From Pseudomonas linyingensis (lineage in GTDB: Bacteria; Pseudomonadota; Gammaproteobacteria; Pseudomonadales; Pseudomonadaceae), in NCBI RefSeq assembly GCF_900109175.1, contig NZ_FNZE01000010.1, positions 1 through 64,000 of the forward strand: a DNA stretch of 64,000 nucleotides, given 5' to 3'. The notes beneath the pieces were generated by a model. That model had not been told where the DNA came from. It searched no databases and worked only from the letters and a program-made list of their open reading frames with translations. A program made the translations under genes and the position numbers. Below are positions 36,142-45,741 of the stretch, in pieces (the stretch's first letter is position 1; the number at the start of each line of letters is the position of its first letter).

Positions 36142-36915
36142 ATGACAGGACGGGTACAGGACAAGATCGCCCTGGTCACCGGCGGCGCCAGCGGCATCGG
36201 CCGCGCCATCGTGCAGGCGCTGGTGGGCGAGGGCGCCAGGGTGCTGATCGCCGACATCAATGCCGACGCCGGCCGTGCGCTGGCCGACCAACTTAATGAA
36301 GAGCGGGGCGCAGCGGCCAGCTTCATCCAGCATGACGCCAGCAGCGAGGCCGGCTGGAACGAGGTCGCCGTCGCGGTGCGCGAGCGCTACGGTCGTCTCG
36401 ACGTGCTGGTCAACAACGCCGGCATCCTGCTCAAGGGCTCCATCGAGGAAACCAGCCTCGACGACTGGCACAAGCTGCTGCGCGTCAATTCCGACAGCGC
36501 CTTCCTCGGTTGCCGCGTGGGCGTGGCGCTGATGAAGGACAGCGGCGGTGGTTCGATCATCAACGTCTCGTCCATCGCCGCCCTGGCCGGCAAGGACGAC
36601 TACGCCGGCTACTGCGCCTCCAAGGGCGCGGTGGCGGCCCTCAACCGCGCGGTGGCGGCGCACTGCCGCAAGCAGAAGTACCGCATCCGCTGCAACTCCA
36701 TCCACCCCGACGGCGTGCTCACGCCGATGACCGTGGCCTCCTACCCGCCCGGCATCGACCCGGCACGCTTCACCATCGACAGCGACCCGATGAACCGCAT
36801 GTGCCTGCCCGAGGACGTCGCCGCCGCTGCGCTGTACCTCGCCAGCGACGAGTCGCGCGCCATCAACGGCATCGAGCTGCGCGTCGACAGCGGCCAGTTC
36901 GTCATGAGTATCTAG
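36142..36915 (+). CDS. SDR resembling 3beta/17beta-hydroxysteroid dehydrogenase
   Basis: The 257-residue SDR has [29 protein letters not shown], a Ser in NVSSIAAL and YCASK (YxxxK). The stretch [19 protein letters not shown] followed by TPM is strikingly like the Comamonas testosteroni 3beta/17beta-HSD as I recall it. It would oxidise 3beta- or 17beta-hydroxyls to ketones, feeding the KstD step encoded upstream. It is separated by only 2 bp from the KshB-like reductase gene. Confidence 0.85.
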   Translation: MTGRVQDKIALVTGGASGIGRAIVQALVGEGARVLIADINADAGRALADQLNEERGAAASFIQHDASSEAGWNEVAVAVRERYGRLDVLVNNAGILLKGSIEETSLDDWHKLLRVNSDSAFLGCRVGVALMKDSGGGSIINVSSIAALAGKDDYAGYCASKGAVAALNRAVAAHCRKQKYRIRCNSIHPDGVLTPMTVASYPPGIDPARFTIDSDPMNRMCLPEDVAAAALYLASDESRAINGIELRVDSGQFVMSI

Positions 36916-36917
36916 TT

Positions 36918-37946
36918 ATGAACAGTCCCGAATACATCTCCCTGCGCGTGGCGCAGGTCATCGAGGAAACCGCCGACGCCCGCTCGCTGGTGTTCGAGGT
37001 GCCGGCCGCGCTGACCGCGCAATTCCAGTACAAGCCGGGCCAGTTCCTCACCCTGCGTATCCCCCACGATGGCGGCTGGCTGCCGCGTTGCTACTCGCTG
37101 TCCAGCACGCCGCTGCTCGACGAGCCGCTGCGCGTCACCGTCAAGCGCGTGCGCGATGGCCGCGCCTCCAACTGGCTGTGCGACGTGCCCAAGGCCGGCG
37201 ATGCCATCGAGGTAATGGCGCCGGCAGGGGTGTTCGTGCCGCGCAGCCTGGACGGCGACTTCCTCTTGTTCGGCGGCGGCAGCGGCGTCACTCCTGTGTT
37301 GTCGATCCTGCGCTCGGTGCTGCACGCCGGTTCCGGTCGTGTGCTGCTGATCTACGCCAACCGCGACGAAGCCTCGGTGATCTTCCGCGACGAGCTGAAG
37401 GCGCTGGCCAGCGCCCACCCGAGCCGCCTGCAGGTGATCCACTGGCTCGACTCGGTGCAGGGCATTCCCGCCGTCGAGCAGCTCGCCGAGCTGGCGCGGC
37501 CGTTCAAGCACGGCGAGGCCTTCATCTGCGGCCCCGGCCCGTTCATGGACGCCGCGGTGAGCGCGCTGCACAGCCTCGACGTGCCGGCCGCCAAGGTGCA
37601 CGTCGAGCGCTTCGTCTCGCTGCCCGGCGAGGGCGAGCAGGGCGAGGCGGTGGTCAGCGAGGCGGCGGTGGCCGCGCGCCTGGAAGTCAGCCTCGACGGC
37701 GCCGAACACGCCCTCGACTGCGAACCCGGCGAGACCCTGCTCGACGCCATGCGCCGCGCCGGCGTGCGCGCCCCGCACTCCTGTCTGGTCGGCGCCTGCG
37801 CCTCGTGCATGTGCACGGTGGAGCAGGGCGAGGTCGAGCTGCTGCGCAACGAGGCCCTCGACCAGCAGGAGCTGAACGAAGGCTGGACCCTGGCCTGCCA
37901 GGCCGTGGCCACCAGCGCGCACGTGCGCGTGCGCTTTCCCGATTGA
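36918..37946 (+). CDS. kshB: 3-ketosteroid 9alpha-hydroxylase reductase (KshB-like)
   Basis: The 342-residue reductase has an FAD domain (RCYSLSS), an NAD domain ([27 protein letters not shown]) and a C-terminal plant-type [2Fe-2S] domain (C289, C294, C297, C327 in CLVGACASC...WTLAC). This FAD-NAD-FeS order is that of KshB and PaaE-like reductases. It most likely serves the KshA-type oxygenase at 49,284, although the two genes are 11 kb apart. Two bases separate it from the preceding SDR gene. Confidence 0.88.
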   Translation: MNSPEYISLRVAQVIEETADARSLVFEVPAALTAQFQYKPGQFLTLRIPHDGGWLPRCYSLSSTPLLDEPLRVTVKRVRDGRASNWLCDVPKAGDAIEVMAPAGVFVPRSLDGDFLLFGGGSGVTPVLSILRSVLHAGSGRVLLIYANRDEASVIFRDELKALASAHPSRLQVIHWLDSVQGIPAVEQLAELARPFKHGEAFICGPGPFMDAAVSALHSLDVPAAKVHVERFVSLPGEGEQGEAVVSEAAVAARLEVSLDGAEHALDCEPGETLLDAMRRAGVRAPHSCLVGACASCMCTVEQGEVELLRNEALDQQELNEGWTLACQAVATSAHVRVRFPD

Positions 37947-37963
37947 CCGGCCTGGGGGCTGCA

Positions 37964-39577
37964 ATGACTGACACTTCGATTTCCACCGCTCCGTCCGCCG
38001 CCGCCGATCTGCTGCCGACGAGCATTCCCGCCCTGGTGTTCGCCGCCGCGCGCCGCCATGCCGGCCACTGCGCCCTGGTCGACGGCGAGGTGCGCATCGA
38101 CTATGCCGAGCTGCCCGAGCGGGTGCTCGCGGTGAGCCGCGCGCTGCTCGCCGAAGGCATCCAGCCCGGCGACCGCGTCGCCGTGTGGGGGCCGAATCGT
38201 TACGACTGGATCCTCGCCGCGCTGGGTGTGCATTGCGCCGGCGCCACCCTGGTGCCGATCAACACCCGCATGAAGGGCAGCGAGGCCGCCGACATCCTCC
38301 AACGCAGCGGCACCCGCCTGCTGTTCTGCGTCGGCCAGTTCCTCGGCGTCGACTACCCTGCGATGCTCGAAGCCCACCGCCCGGCGAGCCTGGAGCGGGT
38401 GGTGGTGTTGCCCTGCGAGGAGTCCTCCGCCTGCGGCGATCTGGACTGGGCGGATTTCCTCGCCCGCGGTGCGACGGTTGATCTCGACGAGGCCATGGCG
38501 CGCGCCCTGACGGTGCGCCCGGACGACCTTTCCGACCTGCTGTTCACCTCCGGCACCACCGGCAAGCCCAAGGGTGTGATGAGCGGCCACGGCCAGAATC
38601 TGCGCGCCTTCGCCGAATACGTGAAGGTCATCGGCCTGCGCCCCGGCGACCGCTACCTGATCGTCAACCCGTTCTTCCACGCCTTCGGCTACAAGGCCGG
38701 CTGGCTGACCTGTCTCTTGGCCGGCGCAACCATCCTGCCGCACCCGGTGTTCGACGCCGAGGCGGTGTTCCAGCGCATCGAGCGCGACCGCATCACCGTG
38801 CTGCCCGGCCCGCCGACCCTGTACCTGTCGATGCTCGCCCACCCGCGCCTGGCCGAGTCCGACCTGTCCAGCCTGCGCATCGCCGTGACCGGCGCGGCGA
38901 CCATCCCGCCGGTACTGGTCGAGCGCATGCGCCGCGAACTGGGCTTCGAGGTGGTCACCACCGCCTACGGGCTGACCGAGTGCGGCGGCCTGGCGACCAT
39001 CTGCGACCCGGCCGACGACGCCGAGACCGTGGCCACCACCTGCGGCCGCGCCATCCCCGGCACCGAAGTGCGCGTGGTCGATTCAGACAACCGCCCGCTG
39101 CCGCCGGGCGAGGCGGGCGAGGTGTGCCTGCGCGGCTTCCACGTCATGCAGGGCTACTTCGAGAACCCGCAGGCCACCGCCGAGACCATCGACGCCGAGG
39201 GCTGGCTGCACACCGGCGACGTCGGCACCCTGGATGAGCGCGGCTACCTGCGCATCACCGACCGCCTCAAGGACATGTTCATCGTCGGCGGCTTCAACTG
39301 CTACCCGGCGGAGATCGAGGCCGGGCTGATCGAACACCCGGCCATCGCCCAGGTCGCGGTGATCGGCGTGCCCGACGAGCGCATGGGCGAGGTCGGCTGC
39401 GCCTGCGTGGTCCTGCGCCCTGGCCAGCAGCTCGACGAGCCCGGGCTGATCGCCTGGTCGCGCGAGCGCATGGCCAACTACAAGGTTCCGCGCCTGGTGC
39501 GCTTCTTCGACGCACTGCCGGTGAATGCGTCGAACAAGGTGGTGAAGGGGGAGTTGCGGGGAGCGGTGAGGGGTTGA
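37964..39577 (+). CDS. acyl-CoA synthetase, FadD3-like
   Basis: The 537-residue ANL-superfamily ligase has the P-loop [17 protein letters not shown], the motif [20 protein letters not shown] and the C-terminal catalytic-lysine region ([12 protein letters not shown]). The segment [17 protein letters not shown] is typical of FadD3, which activates the hexahydroindane propanoate (HIP) left after rings A and B are removed. It ends the operon and would hand the C/D-ring remnant to beta-oxidation. A different acid substrate cannot be excluded. Confidence 0.85.
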   Translation: MTDTSISTAPSAAADLLPTSIPALVFAAARRHAGHCALVDGEVRIDYAELPERVLAVSRALLAEGIQPGDRVAVWGPNRYDWILAALGVHCAGATLVPINTRMKGSEAADILQRSGTRLLFCVGQFLGVDYPAMLEAHRPASLERVVVLPCEESSACGDLDWADFLARGATVDLDEAMARALTVRPDDLSDLLFTSGTTGKPKGVMSGHGQNLRAFAEYVKVIGLRPGDRYLIVNPFFHAFGYKAGWLTCLLAGATILPHPVFDAEAVFQRIERDRITVLPGPPTLYLSMLAHPRLAESDLSSLRIAVTGAATIPPVLVERMRRELGFEVVTTAYGLTECGGLATICDPADDAETVATTCGRAIPGTEVRVVDSDNRPLPPGEAGEVCLRGFHVMQGYFENPQATAETIDAEGWLHTGDVGTLDERGYLRITDRLKDMFIVGGFNCYPAEIEAGLIEHPAIAQVAVIGVPDERMGEVGCACVVLRPGQQLDEPGLIAWSRERMANYKVPRLVRFFDALPVNASNKVVKGELRGAVRG

Positions 39578-39761
39578 TTCGCGCTTCTGGTCGGGGTGGC
39601 TGATGCCGCCCCGGCTGGGCCACTGCATCCCTTGATCCAAGACGTTCAGTCGCTTTCAGTGGCTTTTCACCTGGGATACTCATTGATGGACGGCGCCCAG
39701 GCAATGGCGTCTTGAGTGAAAACTGATCCTTCAAAGTAAGTCTACGGTGATCGATCCTGGC

Positions 39762-40421
39762 CTAGATTGGGTGCCCTTGGTTGTCGGTCTTGAATGCCTG
39801 GGTTTTGAATTTATTTAGAAAGCCAATGATGTCGCCATTCGCGGTTTCGATAATGGTGGCACCGTCCTGCCAAATCGCATTTTCGGTATCAAACCCGCTG
39901 CCAATGGGATCGCCTTGATTCTGGTGGATGTTGTGGACGCCAAGCCCGCTAGTGAATGGCTCGCCGAATACATAAAATCTAACGCCAAGTGCAATTACGG
40001 CCTCCAGATCAGTTAGTGCCTGGAAACCAGTGCCGTTCTTCCATGGCGGATTCCATCGTATGAAGTTGATGATCTTGGATAGGCAGCTGTTATAAGTGAC
40101 TGTTTTTATGAGGATTGGCGGGTGAAGAACAGTCGACCTAATGTAATCGAGGGCGCCTGATGTGGGATTTGAATTAATGGAATGCCAGCCATCCGGCAGC
40201 GCCTTGATTGTCGAGAAGCTGGCCTTGGCTATGTGCACGATGCGCCACTGAATGCCGTCAGGCATTGCCTTGGGGTCGACATCGATTGCGCAGTGATAAT
40301 CTCCATTGGGTGCGTTGACGATGAGGTTGCCGTGGTAGTAGCGGCCAAAACTGTCTGGCGGGTCGCGGTAGTAGTCTGATTTTGTTCCGATTACCAGTCC
40401 ATATCCATTTGTAAGGCTCAT
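39762..40421 (-). CDS. DUF2278 (YukJ-like) family protein
   Basis: The 219-residue protein has the family signature GVHNIHQNQGDPIGSG and a YVFGEPF motif, with a repeated Gly/Asn-rich structure. DUF2278 proteins have no established function. Base composition is much lower in GC than the catabolic genes, which marks the start of the accessory strip. The ATG at 40,421 is preferred over an upstream GTG because GGTGA is well placed for it. Confidence 0.75.
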   Translation of the reverse strand: MSLTNGYGLVIGTKSDYYRDPPDSFGRYYHGNLIVNAPNGDYHCAIDVDPKAMPDGIQWRIVHIAKASFSTIKALPDGWHSINSNPTSGALDYIRSTVLHPPILIKTVTYNSCLSKIINFIRWNPPWKNGTGFQALTDLEAVIALGVRFYVFGEPFTSGLGVHNIHQNQGDPIGSGFDTENAIWQDGATIIETANGDIIGFLNKFKTQAFKTDNQGHPI

Positions 40422-41066
40422 GTGCTGTATCACCTTTTCCGGGGTTTGGAGATTTTGGCTGTTTTTGTTGGGATTCGATTTTCATTTAAGCTTTCTTGAT
40501 GATTCTCGATGTGTGATGGTTGTCTTGTCTTTCGCGAATGAAGTTGCCCGGCATTTTTTATTTGCCTCTCATGTGCAGGCTTTGAGGCTCGGTCTTCAGA
40601 AACTTTAGACGCTGGCAAACAGACCTTCACCTTTGCCCAGGCTGCGCATGCAGGGTGCGGCTGCTGTTTTCGCTCCAGGCTATGGGATGACTTCGAGCGT
40701 CTGCTCGGCCTGGCGCTGGCCGGCCAGAAGCTGCGCCCGCTCCTGCTGCTGTGCAGCCAGCAAGTGAAGAAGGCGGAGTTGCTTGGTGCAGCCAGCCAGG
40801 CCTGAGCCGCGAGCTGCATGCGGTGGAGGACTGGGCGGAGCGGGAGATTCTGGCCAGAGGGCAGGTGTCGGCGCAGGCGGCTTGTGGGGTTTGGCGTTAT
40901 CCGGCAGCGGTTCAGGAGGCGTCATGAGCCGCTTTTCCAGCTTTGCGCGATAGCCATGGCAATCCTCTGGTTGTGATGCTTTCGCTAACCAGATGAATCC
41001 TGGCGGTCAGCCGCCTCGGCCATGGGCGTGCACGAGTGCTTCGTTACCTGGTTCCAACCTGCAGGC
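40422..41066. other. 645-bp region with only a decayed nuclease fragment
   Basis: There is no intact gene. The last quarter holds a frameshifted DUF1524 tail (40,764-40,927). The remainder has no recognisable coding or repeat structure. Confidence 0.5.
40764..40927 (+). pseudogene. DUF1524 (GmrSD-type) C-terminal remnant, copy A
   Basis: About 160 bp closely match the 3' ends of the copies at 43,588 and 45,321 (WAE-EILARGQV ... ACGVWRYP). A one-base loss relative to copy B shifts the frame and gives a stop just after the first fifteen codons. The nuclease HNH part is missing. It is a dead fragment. Confidence 0.7.
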
Positions 41067-41762
41067 TCATTTCGCCTGACCGGCAAAGCGCTGGATCTGC
41101 TCCGTCGGCCCGGAAACGATCAGCAGGTCACCGGGCATGACCAAGGTGCTGGGGGTCGCATGCTGGAAGTCCTGATTGACGCGTTTGAGGCCGACCACGG
41201 TGACTCCGTACTTGGTGCGGATGGCGGACTCCTCGAGCTTGCGATCGTGAGTGGGCAGCGGGGCGTGGATCTTTGCCAGGGCGAAGCCATCGTCGAACTC
41301 GATGAAGTCGATCATTCGTCCGGTGATGAGGTTGGCGACGCGCTCGCCCATGTCCGCCTCGGGATAGACCACATGATGAGCGCCGATGCGCAGGGCGATC
41401 TGTCCGTGCTCATGCGTCAACGCCTTGACCCAGATATCCTTGATGCCCAACTCGGTCAGCGCCATCAGCGTCATCAGGCTCGCCGCCAGGTCGGTGCCGA
41501 TGCCGACGATCGCATGCGCAAAGTCCGCCACGCCGAGCTGGCGAAGTACCATGGAGTTGGTCGCATCGGCCTGAACCGCGTGGGTCAGCAGGTCCGCCCA
41601 GGCATGCACCGGATCGGCATCGCAGTCGATCCCCATTACATCGTGGCCGAGCCGCATGAGGGAGTTGGCCACCGCACCGCCGAACCGCCCCAAGCCGATG
41701 ACCACGACGCTGTCGCCTTTCGAGAAAGCGTATTGCTCCGAAAACAGAAATTTAGCCAACAA
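41067..41762 (-). CDS. potassium channel regulatory subunit KtrA/TrkA-like
   Basis: The 231-residue protein has an RCK domain with the NAD-binding motif VIGLGRFGGAVANSL and a C-terminal RCK_C part (VMPGDLLIVSGPTEQI). It gates the partner membrane channel in response to nucleotide. The stop of the channel gene overlaps its start by 11 bp, so the two are co-translated. The length fits KtrA rather than the doubled TrkA. Confidence 0.9.
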   Translation of the reverse strand: MLAKFLFSEQYAFSKGDSVVVIGLGRFGGAVANSLMRLGHDVMGIDCDADPVHAWADLLTHAVQADATNSMVLRQLGVADFAHAIVGIGTDLAASLMTLMALTELGIKDIWVKALTHEHGQIALRIGAHHVVYPEADMGERVANLITGRMIDFIEFDDGFALAKIHAPLPTHDRKLEESAIRTKYGVTVVGLKRVNQDFQHATPSTLVMPGDLLIVSGPTEQIQRFAGQAK

Positions 41763-43080
41763 TTGGATGCTCCTCTGGATAGCGGTAGGGCATGAGGTGC
41801 TCGCCCAGAGCGAGCGACACCGCCAGGGTGATGGTGCCGACCCGCCCGGTGTACATGAGCACGGTCAGCATCAACTGGCTGGACTCCGGCAGGGCGGCTG
41901 TGATCCCGGTGGAGAGTCCCACGGTGCCAAACGCCGAGATGACCTCGAAGATCACCTGGTCGGTGGGCAAGTCAGTCTCGCGCAGGATCACCAGGGTGCC
42001 CAGCACCACCATCGCGCTGCCCAACACCAGTACGGTGATCGCCTGGCGCTGCGAAGCGGTACTGAGCCTTCTGCCGAAGATTTCGCTGTCGGCACGGCCG
42101 CGAACCTCGGCGAACACCATGAGAATCAGGATTGCCGCCGTAGCTACCTTGACGCCACCGGCAGTCCCGGCGCTGCCGCCGCCGATGAACATCAGCAGGT
42201 AATGCAGGGCCCAGCTTTCGTGGGTCAGGGCGCCAATGTCGATGGAGTTGAAGCCGGCCGTCCTCGCGGAAACGGAAGCGAACAGCGCCGAGAGCAGCTT
42301 GTCGGCCAGGGGCATGGCGCCCAGGGTGCGCGGATTGCTCCACTCGAACCACAGCAGGCACAGGAATCCGCCGAGCAACAGGGTCGCCGTGCCGCTCAGG
42401 GTCAGCTTGGTATGCAGGGACCAGTGCCGCGGGTCGGCGAACTTGCTGTGCAGGTCATAAAGCACGGGAAAACCGATGCCGCCAACGACGATGGCGGCCA
42501 TCACGGGGGCGAGGATCATGCCGTCGTCGGCATAGCCCATGAGGCTGTCGGCGTGGATGGAAAAGCCGGCGTTGTTGAATGCCGATACGGCATGAAACAG
42601 GCCGCTCCAGGCCGCTGCGGGCCAGTCCAGGTCATAAGCCAGATGCAGCCGCGCGGCTAGCAGCAGAGCCACGGCAGCCTCCATGGCCAGCGTCACCACG
42701 AACACCAGCTTGGCCACGCTGGCGATGTCCCCCGCGCCCAGCGAGCGGTTCTCGGCCTGGGCGATCAGCTTGCTGCGCAACCGGAAGGATCGGTTGACCA
42801 GCAGACCCAGCAGGGTCGCCAGCGTCATCATGCCGAAGCCGCCGAGCTGGAACAGCACGAGAATCACCACCTGACCGAACGCCGACCAGTAGGTTCCCGT
42901 GTCCACCACGACCAAGCCGGTCACGCAGACCGCCGAGACCGAGGTAAACAGCGCCGTCACCCAGGGGGCGGAGAGGCCCGTGGCCGTGGCGGCCGGTAGC
43001 ATCAGCAGCAACGTTCCGGCGGCGATCACGGCCAGGAAGACCAGGGCCACCACCCTGGCGGGATGTAGCGCAGACTTCAT
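41752..43080 (-). CDS. potassium uptake protein KtrB/TrkH-like
   Basis: The 442-residue integral membrane protein has the four pore-loop repeats of the TrkH/KtrB family, with filter glycines in CVTGLVV, FNNAGFS, RTAGFNS and GTVGLST. It imports K+ with its KtrA partner encoded next to it. The start at 43,080 has AGGAG upstream; an earlier in-frame ATG does not. It is unrelated to steroid catabolism. Confidence 0.9.
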   Translation of the reverse strand: MKSALHPARVVALVFLAVIAAGTLLLMLPAATATGLSAPWVTALFTSVSAVCVTGLVVVDTGTYWSAFGQVVILVLFQLGGFGMMTLATLLGLLVNRSFRLRSKLIAQAENRSLGAGDIASVAKLVFVVTLAMEAAVALLLAARLHLAYDLDWPAAAWSGLFHAVSAFNNAGFSIHADSLMGYADDGMILAPVMAAIVVGGIGFPVLYDLHSKFADPRHWSLHTKLTLSGTATLLLGGFLCLLWFEWSNPRTLGAMPLADKLLSALFASVSARTAGFNSIDIGALTHESWALHYLLMFIGGGSAGTAGGVKVATAAILILMVFAEVRGRADSEIFGRRLSTASQRQAITVLVLGSAMVVLGTLVILRETDLPTDQVIFEVISAFGTVGLSTGITAALPESSQLMLTVLMYTGRVGTITLAVSLALGEHLMPYRYPEEHPIVG

Positions 43081-43587
43081 TCGATCGCTCCTGCCGATAT
43101 GGAAAGTCCATGGATGCATCGAACGCCGGACGACAAGTCCACCTTTTGATCAAGATTCGCCGCGGACTGGATCGTGGGCTTGGTCAGGTGTTCGATCATG
43201 TTCGAGCTCAGTACTGCAACAGCCGGTATCCAACCCCAGCCTCGGTGACGATGAAACGGGGGTAGCGAGCCATCCTCCGGGCGCACCCCTACGAGGAGCA
43301 CCTTGAGGCGTTCGCAGCCCTTGCTGGGCAGCTCGGGCGAGGAGGCAGCGGTGCGTCGACTATCGCTCATGTAATTCCTGTCGCTGGTTCACGATCATCG
43401 GCAACTGGTTGGGAATGCATTGGCAGCATGGTTCCAGATGATGCTTGACTTGCAGACGGCTGCATTTTCACATTGCCGCCCGTAAAGGCGCGATGGTCAA
43501 AGCGGCATGGGCGCGTAAAGAAATCATAAAGAGTGCAGACGAGGAATTTTCCATTGCCTGTCATGCAGATTGGGCCCGACATCTCAC
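43081..43587. other. about 500 bp without a convincing gene
   Basis: A 97-codon minus-strand frame (43,077-43,370) exists but has no recognised domain and biased composition. Otherwise nothing is seen before the DUF1524 fragment. Confidence 0.4.
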
Positions 43588-43920
43588 TGCGCTGGCCATC
43601 GAACACATCCTGCCGCAGAAGTGGGGCGAGCACTGGCCGTTGCCGAAAACCGTGCAGAAGAGCCCGCAGGGCCGACAGGCCTTCACCGAACAGCGCGAGC
43701 GCCTCAAGCACACCCTGGGCAAGCTGACGCTGGTCGCCGGCCGGCGCTGTCCCGCTCGCCGTGGGAGGTGAAGAAGGCGGAGCTGCTCAGGTACGGCCAG
43801 CCGGGCCTGAGCCGCGAGCTGCATGCGCTGGATGACTGGGCGGAGCGGGGGATTCTGGCCAGGGGAGAGGTGCTGACTGATGCGGCTTGTGGGGTGTGGC
43901 GGTATCCGGTGGGGGCGTGA
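43588..43920 (+). pseudogene. DUF1524 (GmrSD-type HNH) C-terminal remnant, copy B
   Basis: The remnant begins with the HNH signature IEHILPQKWGEHWP and continues with LGKLTLVAG. It is broken by a 10-base deletion relative to copy C, then continues in another frame as ALSRSPWEVKKAELLRYGQ through ACGVWRYPVGA and a stop. DUF1524 is the C-terminal nuclease domain of GmrSD-type IV restriction enzymes. No N-terminal DUF262 part is seen nearby. Confidence 0.75.
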
Positions 43921-44025
43921 GCGGCCCGGCCTGATCTCTACACGGATTAGCCTGAACAGGATCAAACGGGCCTGAAGATGATCCATGTCGCCCGCCGGCC
44001 CGCGCCATAGCGACTACCAGCCCGC

Positions 44026-44253
44026 CTATTTCTGCTGCTTGCTGCCCTTGATGTTGCCGACAACGCCGCCGGCGACGGCGCCGACCGCTGCGCCGGTCCA
44101 TCCACTGCCGCCGGCGATCGCGGCAATGCCGGCGCCGGCTGCGGCGCCGATGGCCGCACCGCTCATCGTCCCCTGCTGCTGAGGAGTCATCGAGGTGCAG
44201 CCGATCAGGCCCGCTGCGACGAAGGCTGCGGCAAACGATAGGAACCGCTTCAT
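44026..44253 (-). CDS. glycine-zipper lipoprotein
   Basis: The 75-residue protein has a lipobox (AAGLIGC at about residues 13-19) and a glycine-zipper membrane segment (GAAIGAAAGAGIAAIAGG ... GAVAGGVVG), as in OmpA-like/Rick_17kDa small lipoproteins. It ends in a KGSKQQK tail. GGAG six bases ahead supports the ATG at 44,253. It is encoded just behind the exported protein at 44,265. Confidence 0.75.
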   Translation of the reverse strand: MKRFLSFAAAFVAAGLIGCTSMTPQQQGTMSGAAIGAAAGAGIAAIAGGSGWTGAAVGAVAGGVVGNIKGSKQQK

Positions 44254-44264
44254 GTTCATCTCCG

Positions 44265-44645
44265 CTACTTGCTCTGTTGCAGGCCGGGCACGACCATCTC
44301 GAACCAGATGGTCTCGATGACGGGCCGATCCACGCGGTCGGGGTTGGCGGTGTACCACCGGTTGAGCCCTTCGCGTACGGTGTCGAGCGTGTGGCCCTTC
44401 AGGCCTTTGGCGAAACGCGGAACCAGGCTCTGCTCATCTGCCGGCGGCGTCGACCCATAGTAGGCCCTCTCCACCTGGTAGGCGTTGGCTATGCCGACGA
44501 GGTAGACCTTCTTGAGTTGCTCCGTCGACTGCATCCATTGCTCGCCGGTGATCATGGGCACTTCGTCGGCATGGGCAGTGCCGAATGTCGTCACCAGAGT
44601 CACGCATGCTGCCAATGCCAGCGTGCCCAATCGCGATATTCGCAT
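44265..44645 (-). CDS. hypothetical small exported protein
   Basis: The 126-residue protein has a signal peptide ending TAHA-DE (about residue 26) and no transmembrane segment after it. The mature part is compact, with WMQSTEQLKKVYLVGIANAY and a C-terminal IETIWFEMVVPGL. No function is recognised. It lies 11 bp upstream of the glycine-zipper lipoprotein gene and probably forms a two-gene operon with it. GAGGTGAG precedes the start. Confidence 0.7.
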   Translation of the reverse strand: MRISRLGTLALAACVTLVTTFGTAHADEVPMITGEQWMQSTEQLKKVYLVGIANAYQVERAYYGSTPPADEQSLVPRFAKGLKGHTLDTVREGLNRWYTANPDRVDRPVIETIWFEMVVPGLQQSK

Positions 44646-45058
44646 CGTCTCACCTCTTCACTGGACTGAGCCTCGACGCCTTGGCGCAGCCTGCACCGGC
44701 GGCCCTGCGTCGCCCCACCGGATCGTGCTTCGAACCGGTATAAAACACTGAAGTTCCATCGCATTCCCGCCGGACCGGGACGTCAATGCTCCGGCCAAAG
44801 CCTGGGCGCAGCCACGGTCAACTGGAGACGATACCTGTCAGATGTTGATGTTCGACGCGGTAGGGCCCGCGGTAGGGGCGTCAAAATTTGACTAGATCTC
44901 CCCTTTGCTGGAAAGAGCAGGTCTGGAACACGACTGAGTGTAGTTGAGGGCCTACCAGACGCCAGAAAGAGGGGAGGGATGCTGGCTCGCATTCAGGCAC
45001 CCGCATCGACACCCTCAGCCAACGCCAAGCCTTGACTCGCACCATCCCGCTCACGTAA
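44646..45058. other. 413-bp intergenic region
   Basis: No gene, repeat or strong operator is recognised. Its right edge joins abruptly to a copied fragment of the downstream monooxygenase gene. Confidence 0.4.
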
Positions 45059-45160
45059 GCGCAGCTGTTCCGTGTCATGCAGCCGAAACGTCACGGCGGC
45101 TTCGAGTACGGGCCCAAGGTGTTCGCCGAGATCCAGCAGACGCTGGCCGGGGGCTGCATG
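45059..45160 (+). pseudogene. 102-bp fragment of the HsaA-like gene (copy 2)
   Basis: The segment matches 48,217-48,318 inside the intact gene at 97 of 102 positions and in the same orientation. It encodes AQLFRVMQPKRHGGFEYGPK and on to GGCM, then loses similarity abruptly on both sides. It is a partial duplicate left by recombination, not a gene. Confidence 0.9.
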
Positions 45161-45320
45161 CCTGATTAGGCTCATCCCAAGTATTCAGCAGACGACTCCA
45201 GCTCATCCGCTTTGATAGTTCACCAGGGTGGGTAACAGCGGTAGACAAGGCTGCGCCGTTGTCTACCCTACGCGCTGGAAGCCCTCGGCAACGCCGAAGG
45301 CGAGGCAGGCGAGCAGCCGA

Positions 45321-45670
45321 CCGCGCTGGCCATCGAGCACATCCTGCTGCAGAAGTGGGACGAGCACTGGCCGCTGCCGAAAACCGAGCAGAAGAGCCCG
45401 CAGGGCCGGCAGGCCTTCGCCGAACAGCGCGAGCGCCTCAAGCACACCCTGGGCAACCTGACGCTGGTCGCCGGTAGCCTCAACCCGGCGCTGTCGCGCT
45501 CGCCGTGGGAGGTGAAGATGGCGGAGCTGCTCAGGTGCAGCTAGCCGGGCCTGAGTCGCGAGTTGCATGCGGTGGAGCTGGGCGGAGCGGGAGATTCTGG
45601 CCAGGGGAGAGGTGCTGGCGGAGGTGGCTTGTGGGGTGTGGCGGTATCCGGGGGGAAGGGGGAGGCTTGA
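45321..45670 (+). pseudogene. DUF1524 (GmrSD-type HNH) C-terminal remnant, copy C
   Basis: The remnant runs from IEHILLQKWDEHWPLPKTEQ through LGNLTLVAGSLNPALSRSPW, where copy B has a deletion. It then meets an in-frame TAG (after LLRCS) and a further 2-base deletion. The HNH proline has changed (LPQ to LLQ). It ends a few bases before the first attC-like site. Confidence 0.75.
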
Positions 45671-45674
45671 TGCG

Positions 45675-45740
45675 TTCTAACGTGGAAGTGAGCGACCTGC
45701 GCGGCCTTTCGCGCAGGTCCGCTCGACTGTAAGGTTATGC
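45675..45740 (-). repeat. attC-like site A
   Basis: Read on the minus strand it opens with GCATAAC and closes with GTTAGAA. The central arms GAGCGGACCTGCGCG and CGCGCAGGTCGCTC pair except for one extra base, like the extrahelical base of attC sites. The stop codon of the neighbouring ORF lies 1 bp away. The last base of the closing core deviates from GTTRRRY. Confidence 0.65.
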
Positions 45741-45741
45741 G

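Noticed and set aside
34132-36705. 857-codon antisense open frame
   Set aside because: It is opposite two well-supported enzymes (FAD dehydrogenase and SDR), is compositionally biased and contains no family motif.
43077-43370. 97-codon minus-strand gene upstream of the KtrB gene
   Set aside because: There is no recognised domain and its 3' end runs into the start of the KtrB gene.
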